From: Pseudomonas floridensis
Lineage (GTDB): Bacteria > Pseudomonadota > Gammaproteobacteria > Pseudomonadales > Pseudomonadaceae
DNA length: 64,000 bases
Direction of reading: 5' to 3'
Assembly: GCF_002087235.1 (NCBI RefSeq)
Contig: NZ_MUIO01000074.1
Location: 1-64,000, forward strand
Shown here: one piece after another, positions 24,783-31,552 of the stretch
Layout: every line of letters starts with the position of its first letter
How positions within the stretch are numbered: position 1 is the first letter of the stretch
Translations under genes and position numbers: made by a program
Notes under the pieces: model-generated
The model's input: only the letters and a program-made list of their open reading frames with translations
Databases searched by the model: none
What the model was told of the DNA's origin: nothing

Positions 24783-24800
24783 CAATAGTGAGGGCTTTAA
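24783..24800 (-). promoter_or_regulatory. T7/gh-1-like phage RNA polymerase promoter (site B)
   Basis: The minus strand reads TTAAAGCCCTCACTATTG, with the likely +1 G opposite base 24783, 43 bases before the HNH start codon. It shares 12 identical bases (CCCTCACTATTG) with site A and keeps an AT-rich upstream part as in gh-1 and T7 promoters. Two such sites, both upstream of gene blocks and in the right direction, are unlikely by chance in 6.4 kb. Confidence 0.65.
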
Positions 24801-24994
24801 ACCCTACGGCTACAGTCACAGGCGTTTCGATCAACAAATACGAGGCTCCGGGGGCGGCTCAAGGTTTTCTATAAGCAGGCGTCTGTGCTCACGCAGCAAG
24901 GTAAGGACCCGGCAAGTCAATTCCCAGAATGGCCTATTGACACTCTCTTCACGCTTGATGAAGTATTCCAAGTTCAACCAACAAGGAGTGTGTT

Positions 24995-25240
24995 ATGAGC
25001 TGGTGGATTGATAGCAGTGTATTGTCTAAAAGTGACGGGAACAAAAAGTGGTGGACGGACACCTACGGTCCGAGCGACAAAGTCCCAGTTTCTGGCATCT
25101 ATCGCTGCACGGGTTGTAAGAAAGAGGTAACGTCAAACGCAGATGATCCATTCCCGCCTCAGAATCATCATCAGCATTCTGCCGCTCAAGGCGCTGTTAA
25201 ATGGAAGTTGAACGTGCGTACAAACACCGCCGGGGAATGA
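24995..25240 (+). CDS. Small zinc-ribbon-like protein in the element
   Basis: 81 residues, the only plus-strand gene in the element. AAGGAG lies seven bases before the ATG and a TTGACA hexamer (24937-24942) lies upstream, so it probably uses the host polymerase. The core PVSGIYRCTGCKKEVTSN then DPFPPQNHHQH resembles widespread small proteins with a CxxC...FPPCxxC knuckle, here with the second Cys pair replaced by a His cluster. Function unknown. Independent expression in the integrated state would suit a maintenance, immunity or superinfection role. Confidence 0.65.
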   Translation: MSWWIDSSVLSKSDGNKKWWTDTYGPSDKVPVSGIYRCTGCKKEVTSNADDPFPPQNHHQHSAAQGAVKWKLNVRTNTAGE

Positions 25241-25419
25241 TTGCTGAGGGCGCATCGGTTGTGCTATCGATGTGCCTTCCTTTTTATTCCAGCTCTGTCT
25301 TCAACGTCTCCGCCATCATGCGGGGGGAGCTCAACCGTCCTACCAGCTTTAGACAGCTATCGACGCTCGAGGCGTGCCCAAGATTGTCTCTGCGGTCCAC
25401 ACCGGAATCTCAGCGGCCT

Positions 25420-26892
25420 TTACGATTTCACCAACGAGAACGCTTTCACGAGAGCTTCATGGAGCGTCCTTACAGGCAGCTTCTGAGACCCCGCATACAG
25501 GTCATAAGTAATCGTCCCTGAGCTATGCCCGGTGATTGCCTGCGCGATACCTTCAGGAATCACAGCGGCCTTCATGAGCCCCGTAATGGAGTGCCGTAGC
25601 GAGTGGAAAGATTGATTGCCACCAGAGGACAACCCCAAGGGCTTCCTGAGAGCCTCATTGAGTGGCTTATTGAATGAGTGTTCCATGACCTTGAACAGTC
25701 GGCCTTCATTGGCGTTGATCCACTCAAGGAATACCTCAAGAGAAAACCCGTAGGCCCCATCGACGAGCGGCACCTGCCTGACAGAGAAGCTATTCTTCAG
25801 GGTCTTACCACCATTCTCATCCTTGTTGATATCAATGACCGTGATGCCATCGACTTGCTTGATGTCTTCCTTGGTCAACTGGTAGATCTCGCCTATACGG
25901 GCACCCGTGAGAACCCCGATAGACAACGCCCAACGCTTCCAGTCCTCTTCAGACAGGTCATTGGCGTGATCCATGATCTTGACCACTTGGTCTTGAGTAA
26001 GCGGCTTACGGGTACTCTCAGCGCCTTTCTCGATCTTCAGTCCCTTGTCGAATGACCTATCGAGATAGCCGTTATTCACCGCCCAGCCCATGACCGTTGA
26101 TAGCTGGGTCAGAAGCTTATTGGACGTTAGAGGCTTGCGGCCCTCCAAGACTTTCTCCTTAAGGGCGACCATATCTGCCCTCGTGTGAGTCTTGATGTCC
26201 AAATCTCCAAGTAGCCCACTGAGGGTTCGGCAGGCAGACGTAACAGACTTATGAGTAGTTGCGGTGACATTGCCTCTTCGTTCAGCCAGATAGAGCCCTG
26301 AGAGGGTCTCAAAGGTCATCGGTTCATCGGAGCGTAATACAGATAGGGACGGAGACTGGGCTACAGACGTGCTACAAGACAGCTCCCCAATGATCCCTGT
26401 GAGTTCCTCTGGGCGACCTTCAAGGCGGTCTTGAGCAGCCCTCAGCACCCGGTGACCCGTGCCTATGGCCCGTTGCTGAGTCTCAGTGAATCTACCAAGC
26501 GAGGCAGCCTCAGCAAGGTGGTTGCTCATCTGGTCATATATCTCCATGTAGAGGCCCCGAGTGTCACCGCTATGGCCTTGCATGGCGTCCTCAGCGATCT
26601 CCTTGAGGCGTTCCTTGAGGTCCTCCCATGAAGCCTCAGGCCGGTCGAGGTGGAAGACAGCCAGTGTCGTGAGGATTTCCTTGGAGAACTGCATAGCGGT
26701 TGGCCTATCGGTGGAGCGGAGAGAGATGGCGAGACTACGGGTAGAGCATCCCCGAGGGCGAACCCTCAGGTAGTAGATTCCTGACCGTCTGTAATGCCAG
26801 ACCGAAAGGGCCTGAGATGGTCTTTGGTGACAAGGCTGGTTACAGGCTGGTGACAGTTGGCCCTGCTCGGGCATGGCTTCGATAGCGTTCAT
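25420..26892 (-). CDS. Tyrosine recombinase (integrase) of the element
   Basis: 490 residues. The C-terminal catalytic domain begins near residue 295 (RKPLTQDQVVKIM). Visible catalytic residues are R332 (GVLTGARIGE), a lysine near K363, H430 and R433 (SFHSLRHS), H456 (ITGHSSG) and the tyrosine nucleophile Y463 or Y466 (TYDLYAG). The N-terminal part is longer than in lambda Int. The first 30 codons overlap the right arm-type repeats, so a later start is possible. It reads in the same direction as DUF6231, 29 bases behind its restored stop, so the host gene's promoter may drive it while integrated. Confidence 0.93.
   Translation of the reverse strand: MNAIEAMPEQGQLSPACNQPCHQRPSQALSVWHYRRSGIYYLRVRPRGCSTRSLAISLRSTDRPTAMQFSKEILTTLAVFHLDRPEASWEDLKERLKEIAEDAMQGHSGDTRGLYMEIYDQMSNHLAEAASLGRFTETQQRAIGTGHRVLRAAQDRLEGRPEELTGIIGELSCSTSVAQSPSLSVLRSDEPMTFETLSGLYLAERRGNVTATTHKSVTSACRTLSGLLGDLDIKTHTRADMVALKEKVLEGRKPLTSNKLLTQLSTVMGWAVNNGYLDRSFDKGLKIEKGAESTRKPLTQDQVVKIMDHANDLSEEDWKRWALSIGVLTGARIGEIYQLTKEDIKQVDGITVIDINKDENGGKTLKNSFSVRQVPLVDGAYGFSLEVFLEWINANEGRLFKVMEHSFNKPLNEALRKPLGLSSGGNQSFHSLRHSITGLMKAAVIPEGIAQAITGHSSGTITYDLYAGSQKLPVRTLHEALVKAFSLVKS
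26825..26856 (+). repeat. Right arm-type repeats (TGGTGACAG-like x3)
   Basis: TGGTGACAAG at 26825, TGGTTACAG at 26837 and TGGTGACAG at 26848, spaced 12 and 11 bases, mirror the left triplet. They end 88 bases inside attR and lie within the 5' part of the integrase frame, so integrase binding here could also repress its own gene. Confidence 0.65.
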
Positions 26893-26921
26893 GGTGAGGT
26901 AAGCCCTTGATATTCATGGGT

Positions 26922-27419
26922 TTACCACCAGTGCTTGCCAAACATTTCCGGGTTGGCCCAGAACCTGGCGTTCAGCCAGTCAGGCACCTGTTTGTATTCG
27001 CGCAGGTCGTAGGTGAACAGGGTCAGAACCTGCTCGTCACGGGCAAAGCGTTCGCTGGCTTGCAGGGCCAGCGAGAAGAAGTCTGTTTCCTGCCAGCCGC
27101 AGGCGCTCAGGTCGGCCAGCACGGCGATGCGGCTGGCGTTGAGGTTGCGGATCCCACCGAGCAGTTCCAGCCCGGTGCGCTTGGGCATGTGCTCCAGGCA
27201 ATCGACCACCAGCGCCAGATCGAAGCGCTGCGCTGCCAGATGTGCCGGCAGGATGCCGGGCTCGGCCAGCGCCACGTCCGTCTGCGGATGCGCGTCCTGA
27301 AAGGCCTGCAAGGCGGGAAACGCCTGCGCACCGATCAGCAGCAGACGCTGCGGGGCATAGCGGTCGAGTAGCGCGGCCAGCGCTTGCTGGGGCGTGCGGG
27401 TGGAATAACCGACGGTCAT
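26922..27419 (-). CDS. DUF6231 family protein (3' end rebuilt by the element)
   Basis: 165 residues from the ATG at 27419 (GAGAGGAC upstream). The sequence (MTVGYSTRTPQQALAALLDRY, LLIGAQAFPALQAF, LALVVDCLEHMPKR, LLGGIRNLNASRIAVL) has the layout of a degenerate SAM-methyltransferase fold and fits the Pseudomonas family DUF6231. The last codons, reading NPEMFGKHWW, come from the element. The displaced chromosomal end at attL reads NPENFGKYWW, so integration changed two residues but kept the protein whole. Function unknown. Confidence 0.85.
   Translation of the reverse strand: MTVGYSTRTPQQALAALLDRYAPQRLLLIGAQAFPALQAFQDAHPQTDVALAEPGILPAHLAAQRFDLALVVDCLEHMPKRTGLELLGGIRNLNASRIAVLADLSACGWQETDFFSLALQASERFARDEQVLTLFTYDLREYKQVPDWLNARFWANPEMFGKHWW
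26945..26964. repeat. Right attachment core (attR), 20-bp direct repeat
   Basis: Identical to 20502-20521. It lies inside the last codons of DUF6231 (the FWANPE region on the minus strand). Recombination occurred within this core, so everything left of it up to 20502 is element DNA. Confidence 0.9.
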
Positions 27420-27688
27420 CGAAAGTCCTCTCATTGACTGACAAGACTAGCCTGCCCGAGGAATGCTGAAAAGCGCGCACCGGGTTGTGCAAACGCGACT
27501 GGCGCAACAATCCTCGGGTGTCGTCAGCCGGGTTTCGGACTATATCTGTCCTGACTGCATGTTTTTTCACACATTGCTGGCATATTCGGTGGACAGGACG
27601 TCTACTGTGCGGCGACGAAAAGCGTGCGAAGAATTCGCTGTCGTGACAAGGAATTCGTAACACCAGGATCATGATCAGGGGGCAGGCG

Positions 27689-27964
27689 ATGAAGTGGGTT
27701 TGGGGTTTGGGAAAACTGTTGATGCTGGGCTTCTGGCTGGTGGTGCTGGTCAACGCAATCGTTGAAGCGCCCAGCCCGTTCGGCGTGATGATCGATATGG
27801 CGGGCAGCCTGGTGCTGTTGACGCACCTGCTGGAACTGATCCTGTTCAACGGCAGCCTCCGGGGTCGCAGGCACCCATGGCGTGACAGAGGCAAAATCAT
27901 CCTGTTCGGGATTTTCCATCTCCAATCCATCGGCCGTTCGGCTTCGGGGCATACCCATGCGTAA
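27689..27964 (+). CDS. DUF1145 family membrane protein
   Basis: 91 residues from the ATG at 27689; GGGGGCAGG lies upstream. Hydrophobic segments MKWVWGLGKLLMLGFWLVVLVN and MAGSLVLLTHLLELILF flank a short loop, and a basic tail ends in GIFHLQSIG. This pattern fits DUF1145, small inner-membrane proteins of unknown role. Its end overlaps the next gene by 8 bases. Confidence 0.8.
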   Translation: MKWVWGLGKLLMLGFWLVVLVNAIVEAPSPFGVMIDMAGSLVLLTHLLELILFNGSLRGRRHPWRDRGKIILFGIFHLQSIGRSASGHTHA

Positions 27965-28715
27965 TCTCGTTCTACTGGCAGCATTGTTCAGTCCGCTGGC
28001 CATGGCCCAGGCAATCATCGTCGCGCCACATTCCCTGATGCGCCTTCCCGGCAACAGCAGTGTCCTGCAGGTCGAACGTCTGGAAGTAGCCGACTACGGT
28101 ACGCTGTTGATCCCGGCGGGTATCGACGACGTGAAGATCGGTCAGCTGGTGCTCGGACACGAATCACGCATCGCCATTGTGCCCGGCGTGCAGACCTTCA
28201 AGCTGGTGGTGGACCGTGGCGAATTTGGCGCTGGCAGCCAGATCACTGCGCGGGGCGCTCCCGGAACGTTCGAAAAGCCGGCGCTGCCGGGGCGCAACCT
28301 GACCTTGCGCGTGAACAGCCTCAACGCCGAGCAGTTGTCGATCGATGCCCGTGGTGGCGCGGGTGGGCCGGGCTATGCGGGCCTCGATGGTGGTACGGGC
28401 GAAGAGCCGGGTTGCGCCTGGGGACAGGCCGGTCGGGGTTATAACGGCGACAATGGCGGCAACGGCCACGACGGTGCCGCCGGTGCGCAGGTTCGTCTCG
28501 AGCTGCCTTACAGCTTTGCGGCCGAGCGCATCAAGGTGAACGTCGAGGGCGGTGCGCCGGGCAAGGGCGGCGAGGGCGGCAAGGCGGGTAAAGGCGGTGC
28601 GTCCAAAGGCTGTATCGTCTATCGCGCCGATGGCGGCAAGGCCGGCAGACCGGGTGAGCCCGGCCAGCCAGGTGCTGCCGGACCTGCCGGTGCGCTGATT
28701 CTTCAGCGCCTTTGA
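27957..28715 (+). CDS. Secreted collagen-like glycine-rich protein
   Basis: 252 residues from the ATG at 27957 (MRNLVLLAALFSPLAMAQA signal peptide). Residues about 20-135 form a beta-rich domain (IVAPHSLMRLPGNSSVLQVERLEV). The C-terminal half is Gly-X-Y-like: GGAGGPGYAGLDGGTG, RGYNGDNGGNGHDGAAG, APGKGGEGGKAGKGG and GRPGEPGQPGAAGPAG. A few Cys are present. The open frame extends upstream, but that part overlaps DUF1145. It is probably a periplasmic or surface protein; collagen-like tracts in bacteria often mediate adhesion or polymer contact. No defined function. Confidence 0.78.
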   Translation: MRNLVLLAALFSPLAMAQAIIVAPHSLMRLPGNSSVLQVERLEVADYGTLLIPAGIDDVKIGQLVLGHESRIAIVPGVQTFKLVVDRGEFGAGSQITARGAPGTFEKPALPGRNLTLRVNSLNAEQLSIDARGGAGGPGYAGLDGGTGEEPGCAWGQAGRGYNGDNGGNGHDGAAGAQVRLELPYSFAAERIKVNVEGGAPGKGGEGGKAGKGGASKGCIVYRADGGKAGRPGEPGQPGAAGPAGALILQRL

Positions 28716-28769
28716 CCGGTGACTGACAGGCTGTGGAGCCTATGTCCGCAGCCTGTCAGCGCGCAGCGC

Positions 28770-29795
28770 TTACTGCGGCACGCCGTTCTCCCAGCTCTTC
28801 CAGTCCTCGACGATTGCCTGCACCAGCGGATTGCCGGTGCGGTACAGGTTTTCCAGCGCCGGGACGAATGCGCCCTGATCGGCATACTTCAGCAGGTTGT
28901 CCACCTCGCTATAGCCTGGATACGGGCGGTCGAAATCGGAACCGGCGCGGACCACGGCGAGGCGATTAACGTCGACCTTGCCCGCTTTACTCGCCCGTAA
29001 CAGTGCCTCGTAGGTGGAGTTGTCTTCCTGCTGGGTCGTGCAATACACGCCTTTATTGTCGGTCAGCAGGCGCGTCCAGACCTCCGCCCGCTCACTCAGG
29101 CGTGTGCCCGAAAACCACGTATTGCCGGCCAGCGTGTCGCACTGCGTCACTTGCGGCGGCTGATTGGCGGGTGCGTAAGGGTACTTCACGCGCCACGCGG
29201 CTGACTCCTTGCTCTCGCTGAGGGCGACCTTTTGCGACAGCGCAAATGCCTTGGCCTGCAGCTTGGGGTTGAGCTCGAAGACTTCGGTCTTGTAATCCAG
29301 CGGCGGCTTTTCGTTCGGACCTTTGGTGTTGATGCCCAGGTAGCCGGTTGGCCATTCCTTGGGCACATCCCGCGAATCGATTTCCCACTGAGTGCCGAAC
29401 TCCACCAGGTAGTGCGCCCAGGCCGTGGTGCCGAGGGTGCCGTGATGCGGATTGATCCCGGCAATGCCGGCGACGATGAAATACGTCTTGCGCAGATCGA
29501 ACTGCGGCGACAGCGCCAGAGCCAGTGTCGAGGCGGCGGCGTTGGTCTGGCCCATGCCGGTGACCATCAGGCAGGTGTCCTGATCGTTGCAGCGGATGGT
29601 CGGGTACTCGGCGGCCAGCCCCGGCACTTCTATCTCTTTGGTCAGGTGCAGGCGATCGATCCAGTTCTGCGCTTCCGGGGCGAACATAGCGATCAGCATC
29701 ACCTTGGGCGTGACGGGTGCGGCCGTCGCCGCCCAGATGCCGGGGCTGAGCACGGCCAGCGTGGCGCAGAGGGCGTTACGAGTGATGTGTTTCAT
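28770..29795 (-). CDS. Purine nucleoside permease (NUP) family protein
   Basis: 341 residues from the ATG at 29795 (CAGGAG upstream). The signal peptide covers residues 1-26 (MKHITRNALCATLAVLSPGIWA). The body (KVMLIAMFAPEAQNWIDRL, CLMVTGMGQTNAAASTLAL, YFIVAGIAGINPHHGTLGT, VVRAGSDFDRPYPG) matches the NUP family, which has a nucleoside-phosphorylase-like fold and is linked to nucleoside uptake. It follows the Tsx-like porin gene after 26 bases; the pair probably moves nucleosides through the outer membrane and periplasm. Confidence 0.9.
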   Translation of the reverse strand: MKHITRNALCATLAVLSPGIWAATAAPVTPKVMLIAMFAPEAQNWIDRLHLTKEIEVPGLAAEYPTIRCNDQDTCLMVTGMGQTNAAASTLALALSPQFDLRKTYFIVAGIAGINPHHGTLGTTAWAHYLVEFGTQWEIDSRDVPKEWPTGYLGINTKGPNEKPPLDYKTEVFELNPKLQAKAFALSQKVALSESKESAAWRVKYPYAPANQPPQVTQCDTLAGNTWFSGTRLSERAEVWTRLLTDNKGVYCTTQQEDNSTYEALLRASKAGKVDVNRLAVVRAGSDFDRPYPGYSEVDNLLKYADQGAFVPALENLYRTGNPLVQAIVEDWKSWENGVPQ

Positions 29796-29821
29796 GAGTA
29801 CTCCTGTAGTCAACGTCATGT

Positions 29822-30775
29822 TCAGAACTGATAGCCCACGCCGGCGTAATAACCCCAGCCATCGGAGCGGGCGCGGAAGTTGCCGTCGCCGAAGTTCAGC
29901 TCGCTGCCGTCCTGCCAGTTGCCGCCATTGTGGAAATAGCGGCCGACCAGCGTGAAACGCAGGTGAGTGAAGGCGTAAAGCAGTACGTTGGTGGCGACCG
30001 TCGAATTGGCGGTGCGGGCCGGATCGTCCTTGAGGTCCGAGCCGAAGTCGAAGTTGGTGAAGCCGATGTAGGTCAGCGATGCACCGTTGTCGAATTTGGT
30101 GATCGGCACGATGTACTTCAACTGGGCGCGATAGCCGTCCCAGGAATACTCGTTGCTGGCGCCGTAGTTTTCCCACTGATAGCGGCCATAGAAGTTGGCT
30201 GAAAGGTTGACCCGCGACTGGGTGTCGATGTCGGTGCCGATACCGCTGTACAACGTGTTGGCGCGGTTCGCCGAGTTGCTGCCGTGGTCGTAGATCCAGT
30301 CGAAGGCGACGTACCATTCCTTGAACGGCCCAACGGCCAGGCTGCGACCGGCCAGATAGTCGATGGAGATGCGTGGCTCGTGCTCCATGAACACCGGCGA
30401 ACCATGGTCCCAGACACCTTTGTCGTTACGGTTGCCGATGTCCAGGATCTTCGGTACATCGATGTAACCGTACAGTTCGAACGGCCCCTTGCGGCCGAAG
30501 TATTCGTACTCCAGATACACGTCATCCACCGGCTGTGGGCCGAAGCTGATGTCTTTGCTGCCGATCAGCGTCAGGTCCTGATTGAACCAGTCCGACAGGT
30601 ACGCGCCCTTGCCTTCATTGGGCGCGGCGGGTGGACTCAGGTTTTCGCCCTGTGCGGAGTCTTCAGCGGTTGCCGGTTGCGCCTGCACGGCCGTGCAGGA
30701 GATGCCGAAAGCGGCAGTGAGCATGAGAGGAATCAGAAGTCTGGGGGCTGGGGCGGACTGCTTGGAGGACTGCAT
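29822..30775 (-). CDS. Tsx-like nucleoside-specific outer-membrane channel
   Basis: 317 residues from the ATG at 30775, with AAGGAG 11 bases upstream; longer starts run into non-coding sequence. The signal peptide ends around TAVQAQ. The mature protein shows Tsx features: YLSDWFNQDLTLIGS, VYLEYEYFGRKGPFELYGYIDVP and a terminal Phe after GYYAGVGYQ, as in outer-membrane beta-barrels. It is the first gene of a two-gene unit with the NUP gene. Confidence 0.9.
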   Translation of the reverse strand: MQSSKQSAPAPRLLIPLMLTAAFGISCTAVQAQPATAEDSAQGENLSPPAAPNEGKGAYLSDWFNQDLTLIGSKDISFGPQPVDDVYLEYEYFGRKGPFELYGYIDVPKILDIGNRNDKGVWDHGSPVFMEHEPRISIDYLAGRSLAVGPFKEWYVAFDWIYDHGSNSANRANTLYSGIGTDIDTQSRVNLSANFYGRYQWENYGASNEYSWDGYRAQLKYIVPITKFDNGASLTYIGFTNFDFGSDLKDDPARTANSTVATNVLLYAFTHLRFTLVGRYFHNGGNWQDGSELNFGDGNFRARSDGWGYYAGVGYQF

Positions 30776-30980
30776 CGGTATTGAAACTCCTTTTAACGGC
30801 ACGTACGACAATCCGCAAACGTTTGCACAGGACGTGCCAAAGGAATTCAACTGCCTGAAAGACAAGGTTATTCGAGAAATAACGTGACTGATCGGGCAGG
30901 ATTTTGCCCGGCCGCTGTGCGCGGTATCACTCTGGGTGCCCCACGATGTTTCGTTTCGCACCACTGAGGTGTTCGGCCGG

Positions 30981-31445
30981 TCAGAACGTCGGACGTGCCG
31001 CCGCGATCACGACCACAGCCAGCCCGATGATGAGATTGATGCCGACCAGCCGTCGGATTCTGCCCAACGCTGCGGCGCCCTCGGCCCATTGCTCTGTCTC
31101 CACTGCGCGGCGCAGTTCTGGCAACTGCAACGACTGGATACGCAGGAACAGCGCGACCATCACCACGTACAGGCCCATCATGATCTGGACGTAGCGCGGG
31201 GCGGTTTCGAAGCTGGTGAAATTCAGCTGAATCATCCCGATACCCGTGACGGGCAGCGCAATTACGGCGGCCCAGACCCAGATAAAGAAGCGCGGAAACA
31301 CCTGGACCCACACTTTCAAGCGAGACGGTCCTTCAAGTGCTGCAATGACGGCTGGGCGCAATACCATCCAGGCGAAGAACATCCCGCCGACCCAGATAAG
31401 AGCAGCCAGCAGATGCAACGTATAGACAGAGGAAAATGCGGTCAT
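30981..31445 (-). CDS. CopD-like four-helix membrane protein
   Basis: 154 residues, CGGAG before the ATG. Four hydrophobic helices are visible: LHLLAALIWVGGMFFAWMVL, FFIWVWAAVIALPVTGIG, IMMGLYVVMVALFL and LVGINLIIGLAVVVIAA. The first carries the conserved His of the CopD/YubE-type family (TLHLLAALIWVGG). It may bind haem or copper; function in this organism is unknown. Divergent from dinG. Confidence 0.8.
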   Translation of the reverse strand: MTAFSSVYTLHLLAALIWVGGMFFAWMVLRPAVIAALEGPSRLKVWVQVFPRFFIWVWAAVIALPVTGIGMIQLNFTSFETAPRYVQIMMGLYVVMVALFLRIQSLQLPELRRAVETEQWAEGAAALGRIRRLVGINLIIGLAVVVIAAARPTF

Positions 31446-31552
31446 CGGGTACTCCGTTCTGCGCGGATGGAATTAGCGCGCTATGATAGCGCCCACTCAG
31501 AACCACTGAAAATTTATCCAGCCTTTTTTGCCGTGCCCCCGAACCGAAGCCA

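Larger units (their letters stand above)
20502..26964. mobile_element. Integrated phage-satellite-like element (~6.4 kb) in the 3' end of DUF6231
   Basis: Bounded by a perfect 20-bp direct repeat (20502-20521 and 26945-26964), giving a unit of 6,443 bp. Contents, all minus strand unless noted: 28-aa membrane peptide, KilA-N protein, probable capsid protein with Ig domain, 132-aa and 96-aa unknown proteins, HNH endonuclease, an 81-aa zinc-ribbon-like protein (plus), and a tyrosine integrase beside the right end. Triplicated TGGTGACAG arm-type repeats occur inside both ends. Two T7-type phage promoters drive the HNH and capsid blocks. The interior is visibly less GC-rich than its flanks. No terminase, portal, tail or DNA polymerase gene is present, so a helper would be needed for spread. 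A decayed prophage is the alternative. Confidence 0.87.

Noticed and set aside
20502..26964. Reading the element as a P4-, PICI- or PLE-type satellite
   Set aside because: It lacks their hallmark genes as I know them (P4 alpha primase and Psu/Sid, PICI AlpA/Stl/terminase small subunit, PLE replication initiator), and its T7-type promoters point elsewhere.
31446..31552. LexA box upstream of dinG
   Set aside because: Looked for because dinG is SOS-controlled in E. coli, but no CTGT-N8-ACAG-like site is present.
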